From Heterobilharzia americana (lineage: Eukaryota; Platyhelminthes; Trematoda; Strigeidida; Schistosomatidae): DNA of 64,000 nucleotides. Shown here in pieces: positions 10,500-21,689 of this stretch. Each line of letters begins with the position of its first letter. The stretch's first letter is position 1. The stretch is from positions 74,529,160-74,593,159 of the forward strand of contig OX104130.1 of NCBI GenBank assembly GCA_944470555.2, in the 5' to 3' direction. Position numbers and translations under genes: made by a program. Below the pieces are notes generated by a model. The model was not told the origin of the DNA, ran no database searches, and saw only the letters and a program-made list of their open reading frames with translations.

Positions 10500-10590
10500 A
10501 GAGAACAGGGTTCAATGGAGACGTGCTACTGAAACCCTATGTTCCATTAGGAACCCAAGGGACTAATAATAATAATAATAGTAATAATAA
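10500..10590 (+). mobile_element. RTE copy 1, 3' end with TAA-rich tail
   Basis: AGAGAACAGGGTTCAATGG to GGAACCCAAGGGACTAATAA restores the 3' terminus seen in every other RTE copy of the window. It is followed by (TAA)n-like microsatellite sequence, the usual end of RTE-type LINEs. Confidence 0.85.
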
Positions 10591-11121
10591 TGTTACCTAC
10601 ATCAACGTGACATGTTAACAGGAACAGGACTAAGATAGAAGGAAAGGATGACAAGACCAAAATATGCCACTACTATATGAATTCCTCAATTTTTGGTCTA
10701 ACCCGTATGGAAAATTAAAGGCTATCTTGATAGTGTCTTCGATATTTTAGAAATCAAAACCAACCAGAATCACATACATTTAGCTTTTATCATCAAAGCT
10801 TAGGTAAACCTTTATTTAGTTATCATCAATCTTTTCCTGTTATGAATTTTGACAACTTGAACTAATACACCTCTGCAAAAGGTTATTCACTGATTTTTAT
10901 CCATTGTAGGGGATAAAATTGTAATCTGACATGCACTGATGAGAAATTACTATCTGTCAAATGACCCTCGCTTCGATCTTGACTACATTACTTTAATCAC
11001 ATCCTTATGTATGAGTTTATTTGACAAGAAATACACACACCTGGCGATTATATGCTTCAATGACCAGTTGGGTTTTCGAGACAGTTACCATTTGACAGTA
11101 GTAATTTAGATAGATGGATCA

Positions 11122-11187
11122 ATACAGAAGCCTGTACAGAAGTGTATCAGTTCAAATTGCCAAACTTCAATACGGCCCATAAAGAGT
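11122..11187 (+). repeat. Dispersed ~65-bp repeat
   Basis: AAGTGTATCAGTTCAAATTGCC and the following ACTTCAATA, CATAAAGA phrases match two copies at 36497-36560 and 36791-36855, and an inverted one at 29830-29895. The owner element is unknown. Confidence 0.5.
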
Positions 11188-11589
11188 AAGTGGAAAGACG
11201 AATTATAGACAAACAAGTGTACGAGAGCAGAATGAGTAAATATATGGAAAGGGATGAAAATGTTCAAAATTTCGAATGTATTCACGCCATTATGACTGAT
11301 TGAAGTCATGTCAACGAGAGTATTCAACATATTTCTGGCGATATAATGACTTGAAAAGCACCAGTCATGAGGAAACACCAGCCTGTTTATCCGAATCCAG
11401 TTTTTACTGAACTAGATATTAATCCAGCATTTCTCAACAAAACTTATACTTAAAGTAAGCTGCTGGAGCATGATTTTGAATGGCGAAACAGGTCAGTTGA
11501 AGTTATGCCTACAAATGAAAATATAGCAAAGGTGATAAACTGGTGTGATCATTTCCTTTCTAGGAATGTAAACCAATAATATAACTCAA

Positions 11590-11735
11590 CGTGACACAGG
11601 TTTTATGTGGTAGGTTATGGGTCACATTTATTATGTGAGGGTTTATGATACTACACTGTTGTCGAAGTACGTGAAGAGTGGAGTTCGTAACCCGAGACGC
11701 TTTGGATATTAAAGATAGTAAATAGTATGCTATTA
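11590..11735 (-). repeat. Decayed SINE copy (GTGATACT family)
   Basis: GTGAGGGTTTATGATACTAC and the following GTCGAAGTACGTGAAGAGTGG are collinear with the copy at 4255, with many substitutions. Confidence 0.4.
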
Positions 11736-13229
11736 ATTGTTCTTTCAGCCCAAAACAAGCATTTTGAATAAATTACAGCCTCATGTAGATGAGAGATATG
11801 AGTGTGTGGAAAATCTAACTGCAGATTATTCCTTCATAAGACAATTAAACCTGATTTTGCGTTGATTTAGTCATTGACACTGTTTTACATTGAATGGTTG
11901 GTATGAATTTTCAGGAAAAAGACCAGCTTTCGGTTTACCAGAAAGTGATTTTACTTGTTGTTGTTGCATATACCTCTGGAGAAATATGCTTATTTTTCGG
12001 GTATACTTTCATCGTTATGCTAAAGTATGATAAATGAAACCAGTTGTGAAATCATACCATGTTTGTATTTGATTCATGCATAAGTGAAAAAAAGTTCTGC
12101 AAAATATATTTTGGTGCCGCAAGGTTGTGAACCGAATATTTCCGTGATGAGTATACTATGCAGCAACAATTGTATGCTATTTGATGGTAAATACTAATGG
12201 TTGAAGCCAGTTGAGGGAATGCAAGTTAAAAAGCATCGTTCCAAAGATATCAGAAAGTGATAACTAGATGCTCTATGTGATATGAGTTGAAGTTGATCTC
12301 AGCAGCGCTTTTTCTGTCCAACTTTATTTCCGTTGCATAAACTGAAGAATATCATTCTATTTTCATCTGCACCTCCTGCATAATCTTCAGCATTTTAAAT
12401 CTTAATATTTCCATTTTTGTTGTTGTAGGGTGAAACTTTGAACCATGCGTTAGATAAATTTGATTACTTACAGTTGAACAATAACTTTTCAAAACATGCA
12501 ATTTCTGCATGTTAACTTAGAGATTTCCCAATACCGTGATACAAAGGTTATTATGTAACAATTAAATGCCTCAATCTCAAGTAGATCTACATCACATCTA
12601 GCATAAATATACCACACTTGGGTTAGTTACAGCTAACAAACTGAACCCAATACGAGCTGTATAGGTGAATAAGGCTCTCCGACTCCTATAACAGACTATT
12701 CACAAAGTCCATGAAGCTAATGCTAAATACTTTAATTACAACTTTTCATTCAGTAAATATTCTATATAATCGGGTTCCAAGCAAGACCTCATAGGAATAT
12801 ATAGTAGGGGAAGAAATGTTCGGTTGCAGGAAGATATAAGAGTATATGTTGTATATTACGCTCGAGATTCGACTACCATTCATTCTTATTACTAGGGTTC
12901 ATAAAGTAGATATAGATCACGACCCAATACACAAATATGTATAAGTTTACTGAGCCTGACTGAAATTAAGTGATTCTACATTTCGGACATAAAACTCAGA
13001 ACACTAGTCCTAAGCGCTGAGTGAACCCCATTAGTCAGTTTGACATGTAGTCATAGAGGAAGGAGACTCATTATCACAGTGCACTGGGTGACACGGGTTT
13101 GAACTCCTGAGGGGATATCAGTTTGCTTAACGTTGCAGACACGCTTTGCTGACAAGTGCAAAACAGCACAAAACTTAGGTCCAGATCTCCTTGTCACTGG
13201 TTTCCAACCAACTAAGACCACCAAAGTTC

Positions 13230-13500
13230 CCCGAGTCGGATATGAAGACAGTTACTCAACGACGACATTGGATGGAGGTCACGCTATATCGTGAACTGAC
13301 GGAAGTCGGAGACTGTGGACCATTGGATTCCAATCCAGTGGCCTAGTGGTGACGTGATGGGAGCGGAAGTCCCTGAGTTTGATCCCTGGCAGTCATGGGT
13401 GCGTACTGCTAAGGAGCCCCATACTAGGACAAAACGGATGTTCAGTGGTCCGAGGTTTCCAAGGTTTCTTCAACTAATAAATACCAGCCTGCACTAACGT
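13230..13500 (+). mobile_element. Hammerhead SINE (Sm-alpha type) copy
   Basis: Order of blocks: GAAGACAGTTACTCAACGAC, ATATCGTGAACTGACGG, a tRNA-like region (CAGTGGCCTAGTGGTGACG, then GAGTTTGATCCC), a hammerhead relic at 13402-13446, and the tail CCGAGGTTTCCAAGG. All blocks occur in the same order in the copies at 2654 and 33600-34043. Confidence 0.75.
13402..13446 (+). ncRNA. Degenerate hammerhead ribozyme motif
   Basis: TACTG, then CTAAGGA (should be CTGANGA), GCCC...GGAC, and AAAACGG where GAAAC is expected. Two invariant core bases are lost, so it cannot be active. Confidence 0.55.
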
Positions 13501-14479
13501 AAAATTTTACATGAGTAATGAAAAGACGTCAGCGAAAGGCATGATGAAGTTTTAAGAAATAAAGAAAAGAGTTACGTCGATGGTGAAATTAGTCAAACAC
13601 TTTTACCCACATTTACAACAATATAATTCATCGGAACCTAGTCCCAACGCCCATAAAATGTGTAAGTTGGTTCTTAGTTAATATTCACTGGATAAGGCTT
13701 AGGTAAACAGTAACTAAGGTTAACTTAAAGGTTGTACTCCCTTTGGTAATAAGACGAGATTCAAAGGTACATGAGATTGATTTTGAACGCGTATAGCTGG
13801 TATAAAACTAAATCTTAACGTGGAACTCACAAATACAAAGAATACTGAAAGAGAGATCAAACAGTGAACACGCAGTGCTTTCATACGAAATTGGGAATTG
13901 TGATATCGTCCATGACTTTATCTGACCTCGCTCCAAAGTATGAAGGTAAAATATGACGGCTATAAGAGAACATGCTTTATTGGCAGGTTGGTCAGTTGAT
14001 GTGACGTCGTCCACTTATAACACTTGGAACAAATTTAAAGACACACGTAAAATTCGAACTTATCCGCACATTAGTCAATCCTGTGTAGACTTACTAACTG
14101 TCCTCCGTGGATAACTATGCAGGCTAAGAAAACACTCTGTCGGAGGAAAAGGTTGTGGAACCTTTTCATTACAACGGATTTTGACCAATTTAGAACAAGG
14201 TGCACTGGATTCAATATTTCTCATAAAAGCCTGATTAAATGATATAGGTTGGTGTAGGAGGGGCTTTTCTAGGAATACTAGCACTTTCCTAGGCGATCAT
14301 TAAAAGAACTCAAGGGAATGAAAGTATTCCAGTCCCAGTACTGCATGAAAATTCAAGTAGCTGGTAATAATACGATCGAGACTAAAGCTTTATTACAATA
14401 CTTCAGCCAAATATTCTCTGAAGATTTTATTCAGAGATAGGAAACTATTTCTATTAGTGAGACCAGAAAAGTGAAATCA

Positions 14480-15855
14480 GTGCTCATTCAAGTTGTTTGA
14501 AAACTATTCTAGAAAGTCAAACTGACAGCGTTCTGTGGTCCAGATGAGATAAACCCATGTGTACTATCAGCATTGGTAGATATCATCACCGAATCGTTAT
14601 CTTGGCGGTTTAGGATGTTACTGAGTTAATCGAAAACACCCAATGATTGGAAGGATGTCATCAATCCAGTCATAGACATCTGGTGGTTAGCACTATTGTC
14701 CAATTAGTCTGTTCGTTAAGCTTTTGGAAAAGATTATCCGTAGTGCCATTCTGTTGCATGTTGAAGCGAATAGGCTTTTAGCAATTGAACAATATGGGTT
14801 TAACAAGTCTCATCATTGAAAGAGATAAGTTGCTACCAGCGAAGGACATGTTACAACTCACCTAACATCCACTGACTTTATTAAAGCTCCGGATATGCTG
14901 TCTGACATAGGTCTCGAGAATCCGGAAAGCTCTGGGAATCATGATATAGTTAAAGGCTGGGTAAAAGACTTTCTTTAAGACATAAGACAGATAATGAAGG
15001 TAAACAGACTTTCTTCCTCTTGGAAACCAGTGAAGAGTGCAATACCGTGAAGTACTACCATAGGCCTGCGTTTATCCCTACTCTATACAAATGAACTACC
15101 CAGAACGTCTAGATTTTCCATCCTCACGCTAGCAGATGAGCTATTCAGTGATGAGGATAGACTATTACTACAGGATGACCTAAATGCTTCAGTAGGCTCA
15201 CCCACAAGGTTGACCATAAAAACTAGTACCACCAGCAGTGTATTCTTACGAATATGCCACGATGATCGACATGACTACTTGATCAGTGACATGTTGCTGC
15301 CCAAAGTAAATGAATTAAATGAAGCTGATTGTAGAGTGACAGCTGTCAGATGCTTTTGAGTCTTGTTGCTCTCATGAAAAGCCTTTCAGAACCTTATGCC
15401 TAACGTATGCAGGCTCGTGATTCGAACATGGCTCTGAGAACTGAGAAGGTCAGGGAGTGCTCCAACTTCTCGTACAACGAAAGACTAGTTTTGTCGGGGT
15501 TTCTTTTACTGTTTTATCGTTAAAAAAGGGGTGATCTCATTTTGGCGTGTCCTATATTGAGTAATGATCTACGTGGTAACCTATCTAGCTTATTTTTCAC
15601 CTCACCTCAAGGGATATCATTAAAAAATTCGCAAAACAAACCGAATCGTTTATCTCTAGAAATCCGTTTCTCGGAGAGTTATGAACCAGCCTCTCTTCAG
15701 TAAGAAAAAGAGTAGGACGAATGAGCTGCACCATCCCTTGCAGTAGATACTTTTATGAATACTTAGATTCTATTTGAGTGTCCTTGCCGAAGGAGCTGAA
15801 AGACTTGCTGACCCTAGGCGGGAGAAACGCAGGTTTATGCTAAGTTGATTCGATC
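14480..15855 (+). pseudogene. CR1-like LINE, reverse transcriptase to 3' end
   Basis: Fragments in changing frames follow the order of a CR1/jockey-type RT: GPDEINPCVL, KLLEKIIRSAILLHVEANRL, IEQYGFNKSHH, TDFIKAPDML, GLRLSLLYTNELPRTS and LTLADE. The C-terminal piece is YNERLVLSGF, KRGDLILACPILSND, then LSLEIRFSESYEPAS, matching the typical end of these polyproteins (RLRGDLI..YRIL). It has many stops. The catalytic FADD has become LADE. It is an old, dead copy. Confidence 0.7.
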
Positions 15856-16169
15856 ACGATTTTAGGACTTTCTTATGATAGTCTTGGAGGTAATAAATCC
15901 TAGAGGGAGATAAACGCAACATATAATAATAGCGAAATGATAATTAGGGATAAGAAATGATAGCAGGATATCATCCCTTTTCTTAAAACAAGAAAGTGGA
16001 ACTCTACTAAGAAGCACATTGTTTACCCCCTCATGTTGATACTTTCGAAGAGTCAGAGAAGTACTGTCACTAGCAAAGATTATTATAAGTCACTAGCCTA
16101 CTACCATTATATCTGGACCCTGTACTCATAAAAAGTTCAGTTTCCAGACAGCATTAACTATGCCACTTA

Positions 16170-16790
16170 GCATGTCCTTACCTCAGGCCCAACTCCTTAG
16201 GGACTGGAAGAGTGCTGAAATAAGTTTTGTATTTGAGACAGGTATTTAAAAGCTAGTCACTCACAACTGACCCATTAGCCTTACTAGTATCGTGGTTAAG
16301 GTGATGGAAAATATGTGATGAGTTATTGAGACATTTGGAGACGCATAACCAACTGACACACAAGCAACATGGTTTCAAGGTTAGAGGCTCTTGGTTAACA
16401 AAATTTCTGCTGGTGAGGGAGGATTGAGTGAGGTCTAGAGACAATGAACTTCCTATGGATGTGGTAGTTATTGACTTTAGCAAGGTTTCGGAAAAATTGT
16501 GGAAAACAGGGTTGATGATGAACCTTCGCAGAATCAGTATTTACAATGAGACTTTGGCCGGCACTATGAAATATTTGCACGATAGAAGGCAAAGAGTAAG
16601 AGTGAATGGAACTGTCTGAATGGCAACCTGACACCAGTGGTGCTCCTTAGAGCACTATCCTTGAACCAACATCATTTCTTCTTAACGTTTATGAAATGCG
16701 AAAGATGCTCTGGCTATCACTTCTACTTGCTACTGACGTCAGTACATGAAGGATTATCCATAACGATGATGAAACATTTCCAACTGGATT
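16170..16790 (+). pseudogene. CR1-like LINE, reverse transcriptase fragment
   Basis: HNQLTHKQHGFKVRGSWLTK is followed by DWVRSRDNELPMDVVVIDFS (block A: the D of VVIDFSK is the first catalytic aspartate position) and then LHDRRQRVRVNGTV. The AFD part of the block is changed to VSE. It is a second, separate CR1-like copy, since its N-terminal part repeats sequence types already seen at 14.8 kb. Confidence 0.7.
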
Positions 16791-17970
16791 AATCCATGCG
16801 GACCTAGATGAACTCGTTGGATGTGTGTCATAAAAAAATACTTGCAGCGCATTTACAAACCTTTGGAAGCGTCCAGAATTTTCGGTTGGCTTCTGTCAAA
16901 AGTTGCACCATAAGGATTTTTGATTGCGTAGCGTACCTTATTATAACGAATGCTGCACGGGAAAATGACCGGAAATACGGGCTTATAAATGCAGGTAAAG
17001 TGATTTCACAAACTTCTGGGACACCCAGTAACTTTTGACGACCTCGAGGGAAAACTTTTATATTTTTTGAGGAACTTATTGCACATTCCTAGGTACGATC
17101 GAGTGACTTTTCAAGGTTTTCGCTTAAAACTTCCAAAGTGCGCCCAAATTAAACTCTGACTAGGTAATCGATCGGCTGTCCAACTCGATTCTAGACGTGG
17201 TACATATTCTTACATTGAAATAAGACCATCAGTGATATAAATCACAAAAAATTGAAGTCTTTACTGAATAATTTTACTACTTTAGAGATGAATATCTTAT
17301 GTATTTAGCTTACCCTCCATTGATAAAAAACGGTTGGATGTGGGTAAACAAGACTGAACCGCTCCTGAGAACACTCGATCGCTACCTGTGAACACGACAT
17401 CCACGAAAACAATATATGACTTTACGAGCGACAAGACGTTATTATCGTCTTATGCCTAAATGAGTTTGAAAGTCCGCTACTCTGAAGCACTAAGGCCACC
17501 GATATCCAACTGATGATAACAACATTACCGTATTGTACATTTTTGCAACACCTCTTGTTGTGGAAAAAATGATTGACGAATGACTTCGGTTATGCATTCT
17601 TCGTGTCATAAATGAGTCTTAACTTGGCGCCTGCCTCCCAAAAGACGTTTTCATACATTGAAGAATAAAAACGTAATTACAAGACTTAGATTATCTGAAA
17701 AATGTAGTGTATCTGCACTATACATTTCGAACAGTATGAAAACTGGAAGTGGAGGAAGGACAAATACAACGTAAAGGGATACAATAATAGATCAGATATT
17801 TCAAACTGCAGTGTGCGAAAGCATAACATATTTTACATAATAATGGTTTTCTCACTACGTTGTCCACACAGCTAGAACTGAAGTAATGTTTCAGATTCAT
17901 TGAAGTGACTTCAAATGCCATCCTAGCAACTGCTGAGATAACCAAACATGTTTCTTCACTTTTGAAATAA

Positions 17971-18129
17971 CTATCTTCCAGGCCGAAATGCCGAAAGCTG
18001 ATTGGTTATTTCAGCAGCTGAAAGCGTAGTCGTTAGAGCCTCTCCGACTATTGGATAAAGTTCATGGTCACTCACTTTTAAAGTTATGCCTTCCTTCTGG
18101 GCGAAACTCGGGAATTGTCGCTCTGAGAC
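17971..18129 (-). CDS. Putative terminal exon, product unknown
   Basis: A 159-nt open exon on the minus strand is preceded by a good acceptor (GCATTAATTCGTTGTTTTCAG) and closed by a TAG. It encodes about 52 residues starting VSERQFPSFAQKEGITLK and ending NQLSAFRPGR. The composition looks coding and not LINE-like. I do not recognise the protein. Upstream exons would lie at higher coordinates, beyond the Gypsy insertion at 18289. It may instead be part of an unrecognised repeat. Confidence 0.3.
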   Translation of the reverse strand, partial: VSERQFPSFAQKEGITLKVSDHELYPIVGEALTTTLSAAEITNQLSAFRPGR

Positions 18130-18288
18130 CTGAAAACAACGAATTAATGCAAGTGAGTTTATGGTGTTGCTGCCTCCTCTATGAAAACCTCATGAACTTG
18201 TGTATAAACCAATTAAATTGAAAATGGTATTTCAATTTGCACTCAATTTGCACATTCCTCCTAATACTTGCAAAACCGGATGCTGTTT

Positions 18289-18630
18289 TAGGATTTGTCC
18301 TGGTGCGAACTTGACAGACGCAAAGACCAATCACTAATTATTCGAACTTGTTATATACCCACGAATACGAGACCAAGGAAGAACACGATAGCGTAGTCGG
18401 ATGGAATAGTATATTTGGATGGTTATGCCAAAATACCGATGCGTTCCAACTAACTGGCTAGAGAGTCGAATACGAGCAATGCAACGTAACACGACAGCGT
18501 GCCAAATGGCGAGGATGCTTGACCGGGTGCCTTCAGCTTAGCGAGTCCAGTTAAACTATCAAGGTCAGCATCAATGTCGAAAGTCGTCAAACCCTAGGCT
18601 ATTGATTTTGGGGAAGTGTATGACGCTACA
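18289..18630 (-). repeat. Gypsy 3' LTR
   Basis: 342 bp, from TGTAGCGTCA to the GACAAATCCTA end on the minus strand. It matches 20717-21058 except for one A/G difference near 18620. Confidence 0.93.
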
Positions 18631-18633
18631 GAT

Positions 18634-18646
18634 CACTCCCCCCTTA
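18634..18646 (-). other. Polypurine tract of the Gypsy element
   Basis: TAAGGGGGGAGTG on the minus strand lies a few bases before the 3' LTR, the expected primer site for plus-strand DNA synthesis. Confidence 0.75.
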
Positions 18647-18899
18647 AGACGATACCAGCCGGAAGTAAAAACCCAGTGGTTTCTCCACTGGTAAAACTCT
18701 TCCGATGGGCTCACTGCGTGAGGTGGCCCCTGGTTGTCTGAACCTTATTCTAGGGTGTCGTGGCAATTAAATAAATAAAATACAATAAATGAATTGTACG
18801 TCGGTCGCGGTCATCTGTTCCTTTCGACGTTCCGTCCAGTGCTCGTTGCACCTGGAATATAAATAAAAGTCTTTAATACCACGAAAACGTTTTGTAAAA

Positions 18900-19290
18900 A
18901 TGGGAATTATTTTTATATAAACATATCGAAAAATAAAAATTTACGCTTATCTTCACCGTTTTTTTTAAAATTTCATTACATGGTAAATAAAAATTGATAT
19001 AAAAAGGCAAAGTGTACGAGGGTTTGTATTGATGTATCGGGTAGCAGTCCGGAGTTGTTTTGGCGTTGAGCCTTCGGTAATCACCGGTTGGACGCCAGTC
19101 GTTGCTATCCTTTTGGGAACCATGTGCAATGGCGATGCCCAAGGATTGTTTGACGGTCTGATAATGCCCAGTTCGAGCATGTGGTCGAATTCATTTTTCG
19201 CCGTTTTGAGCTTATCGGGGGCTGAACGGCGCGCTTTGGATGCCACAGGTGGACCTGTGGTTGTGACGTGATGCATAACATTGCTGGTTA
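18900..19290 (-). pseudogene. Gypsy RT, N-terminal remnant
   Basis: HHVTTTGPPV, then KTAKNEFDHMLELGIIRPS, NNPWASPLHMVPK, and after a frameshift near 19110 KDSNDWRPTGDYRRLNAKT and PDCYPI. This is the start of a Gypsy RT (the PWASPLHMVPKKDG..RPCGDYRRLN type). It stops before the catalytic YxDD box, so no polymerase can be made. The sequence below about 19030 no longer aligns, which marks the deletion point. Confidence 0.85.
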
Positions 19291-19764
19291 TGCACGGAAG
19301 AGTGTGCTTCGGTTGCTGTAACTCTGGATATTTCTCCAGAACTGCCTGGTAGGACGCGTCGCCTGATTGTTTAGTTCTAAACTCGGACCTACATAGGTGG
19401 TGCCGCCAATAGATAACTTTGTGTTGTTATCTATCAGTCGTCGACGGCGAGCATCTACGAGTAGATCGTAATGGTTTAGCAAATCTATGCCAATGATGGG
19501 CATAGAGACGTCAGCAAGGAGGAAGATCCAGTGGATAGGTTTGCGTAAACCTAAGTTGAGGTAGGCATACCGTCTCCCGAATGTCGCGATTGCCTTGCCG
19601 TTGGCTGCTTGAAGATTGAAGGATGGGTCGTGATGACGCTCCTTTGTCGTTGCTGGAAGAACGCTAACTTCTGCGCCGGTGTCGACGAGGTAGCGGACTT
19701 TCGTTTTAATGTCGGTGACGTAGAGCAAACGGCTTTTTCCGCCGGCTACGGTTGCCGTGAGCAC
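19288..19764 (-). CDS. Gypsy aspartic protease region
   Basis: The 158-codon frame reads DIKTKVRYLVDTGAEVSVLP, the active-site DTGA of a retroelement aspartic protease, followed by the flap region (AANGKAIATFG) and LADVSMPIIGIDLLNHYDLL, the conserved IIGxDLL block. It overlaps the gag frame by about 19 nt in a different frame, as expected for frameshift expression of pol in many LTR elements. It runs into the RT remnant after a further frameshift near 19290. The protease itself appears intact. Confidence 0.85.
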   Translation of the reverse strand: MLTATVAGGKSRLLYVTDIKTKVRYLVDTGAEVSVLPATTKERHHDPSFNLQAANGKAIATFGRRYAYLNLGLRKPIHWIFLLADVSMPIIGIDLLNHYDLLVDARRRRLIDNNTKLSIGGTTYVGPSLELNNQATRPTRQFWRNIQSYSNRSTLFRA

Positions 19765-20585
19765 GTGCCGGCGTGACCGTTTCCCGAGTTTGTGTCCTTC
19801 TTAAAACGGCATGGTTTACGACATTTTCTGGCTTCATCCCCGTAAGTGTTATGAAACCAGCACCATTCAGGGTTTTCCACCCTGTTGGGTTTCGTTTTAG
19901 GGCTACCATGCGACTTGCTGCGATGCGCCAAGGTGCGTTTCTGTGAAGTGCTACGTGATCTAGGACTTCGAGATCGTAGCAACCGTCTCACAGAGTTGCA
20001 CAACTTGGTCACCTCTGAATCCTGGCGCTCTGGTTTGTCGCAGATAGAATATACGTTGGAGACGGGTCTGCTGGATATCTCCAGTATTTTATCTGCTGAG
20101 GCTGCCAGGTCGTCGAGTGGGACTGACTGGAGTGTCACCAACACGGTTTGCACCGGTTGTGGTAGTTTCGAGAGAAATAGTTCTCGGAAGAAACCATCGT
20201 CAAATGTTCGTGCACCGATTACTTCTCGCATGCGTGCGAGGACTTCAGTAGCTGAGTGGCTGCCTAGCTCGATGTTACGAAGCAATTCGTCTAGACGTTG
20301 GCGATCTGTGAGATCGCTTTTCTTCAAGAGTGCGGCCTTTAGAAGTGCATAAGGGTTACTTACTTCAGGATTAAACATGTTTGCTGTAACATACCTGTTT
20401 AATTCTCGCGGTAGTGACCGTATGACAGCAAGAAATCGAGATTGAGGATCTGAGACACCCTGTTCTCGAAAATTGGCCTCGGCATACAGAAACCATGTTT
20501 CTGCATTGTCTGGCCAATATGGCACGAGTTGGATCGTGTTCGTAGTCGGCTTAATACGAATAAGCTTGGGAGTGTGGTCGGACAT
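19746..20585 (-). CDS. Gypsy gag polyprotein
   Basis: An uninterrupted 279-codon frame from MSDHTPKLIRIKP. The capsid-like part has WPDNAETWFLYAEANFREQ and LPRELNRYV, then LRNIELGSHSATEVLARMRE, typical of CsRn1/Boudicca-type gag. A basic, serine-arginine-rich linker (around residues 205-235) leads to a zinc-binding region WCWFHNTYGDEARKCRKPC, the unusual C-H-C-C arrangement reported for the CsRn1 group instead of CCHC. Gag would assemble virus-like particles in the cytoplasm. An intact gag in an element lacking polymerase is notable. Confidence 0.88.
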   Translation of the reverse strand: MSDHTPKLIRIKPTTNTIQLVPYWPDNAETWFLYAEANFREQGVSDPQSRFLAVIRSLPRELNRYVTANMFNPEVSNPYALLKAALLKKSDLTDRQRLDELLRNIELGSHSATEVLARMREVIGARTFDDGFFRELFLSKLPQPVQTVLVTLQSVPLDDLAASADKILEISSRPVSNVYSICDKPERQDSEVTKLCNSVRRLLRSRSPRSRSTSQKRTLAHRSKSHGSPKTKPNRVENPEWCWFHNTYGDEARKCRKPCRFKKDTNSGNGHAGTCSRQP

Positions 20586-20695
20586 GAGAAAGTGTAGTAA
20601 ATGGATATATAAATGTTATCGAAATGAAAACAATAAACAAATATAAAATGGAACAGGCTCACCAATTCAATACTTGTTATTGGTCGGGATATGTG

Positions 20696-20713
20696 ATCAC
20701 GTCGGGCTCACCA
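20696..20713 (-). other. Gypsy primer-binding site (tRNA-Trp type)
   Basis: Just inside the 5' LTR the minus strand reads TGGTGAGCCCGACGTGAT, complementary to a 3' tRNA end ATCACGTCGGGCTCACCA. CsRn1-group elements are known to use tRNA-Trp. The fit to a standard tRNA-Trp end has one difference from memory (GGGC for GGGG). Confidence 0.75.
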
Positions 20714-20716
20714 ATT

Positions 20717-21058
20717 TAGGATTTGTCCTGGTGCGAACTTGACAGACGCAAAGACCAATCACTAATTATTCGAACTTGTTATATACCCACGAATACGAGA
20801 CCAAGGAAGAACACGATAGCGTAGTCGGATGGAATAGTATATTTGGATGGTTATGCCAAAATACCGATGCGTTCCAACTAACTGGCTAGAGAGTCGAATA
20901 CGAGCAATGCAACGTAACACGACAGCGTGCCAAATGGCGAGGATGCTTGACCGGGTGCCTTCAGCTTAGCGAGTCCAGTTAAACTATCAAGGTCAGCATC
21001 AATGTCGAAAGTCGTCAAACCCTAGGCTATTGATTTTGGGGAAGTGTGTGACGCTACA
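20717..21058 (-). repeat. Gypsy 5' LTR
   Basis: 342-bp direct repeat of 18289-18630. It carries the promoter for the element, although I cannot place a TATA box with confidence. Confidence 0.93.
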
Positions 21059-21064
21059 TTGTTT

Positions 21065-21360
21065 ACCTGTACTCACATTTTGGCTTGTGGCGGTAATTAT
21101 GGCTTTCGCTGCTGTTAATCGTGGATATATAGTGTGCTTCTGACCATTCCGACTTCTGTCTCCATGACTATTCCCTGTCGTGCATACTAACTGTTTGTCT
21201 TGGGATTTTATAAGACTTCTCATCCTACTTCCGAATGTTGCGACGATCAAGCCAGCCAGCGACCATTGCGAAGAGCCAACAAATATCGCCTTCTGATCTC
21301 GGAAGTATCCAAGATTGTGGTGGACAATACCGAAGGGATGACCTCCAAGTAACCAGCGAT
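21065..21360 (-). other. Unassigned open region beside the Gypsy element
   Basis: The minus strand is open in two overlapping frames; one reads DRWLLGGHPFGIVHHNLGYF followed by RDQKAIFVGSS. The wording looks protein-like but I recognise no family. It could be an exon or an unknown repeat. Confidence 0.25.
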
Positions 21361-21689
21361 CACCTATAACATTGACAACACTATTTGTGTTGCAACGTAC
21401 AACTTTTCATACTTCTGTGTCAGTGAATCTATTTTTTTGTAAATTATACTTGGTTTGTCATTTTGGTCAACTTGTCACTCTTTAAGTCCACTACACCTCA
21501 AGTTTTCTTCTAATGCTCTGAATCTTCTGATATATTTGTGCTTTTTGTAGACATCATGCAATGTTTTTTACACATGTATTATTACTGTACTCTTTTCGAC
21601 GGTTGCGTGTATTATCCATCGTTTTCTACTCTTATAGCCTTTCATGTCGCTGTTGCATTTTCATCTCAGTTTTACTCCAAGATGCTGCT

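Larger units (their letters stand above)
10591..13249. other. Mostly unassigned AT-rich DNA
   Basis: I see no convincing coding exon. Recognisable pieces are a dispersed ~65-bp repeat at 11122-11187 and a decayed GTGATACT-family SINE near 11590-11735. The rest is AT-rich with only short chance frames. Confidence 0.5.
18289..21058 (-). mobile_element. Internally deleted Gypsy (CsRn1-type) LTR retrotransposon
   Basis: Two direct 342-bp LTRs enclose about 2.09 kb. On the minus strand the order is 5' LTR, a primer-binding site, gag, aspartic protease and the first part of RT, then unrelated or non-coding sequence, a purine tract and the 3' LTR. The end of RT, RNase H and integrase are missing. 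A full element of this group is roughly 5-6 kb, so over 2 kb is absent. The LTRs differ at about one base, so insertion was recent. A possible 5-bp target duplication TGTTT lies at 18284-18288 and 21060-21064. Confidence 0.9.

Noticed and set aside
19029..20352. Plus-strand frames of 80 and 155 codons.
   Set aside because: They are shadows of the Gypsy gag, protease and RT on the minus strand, which have recognisable motifs.
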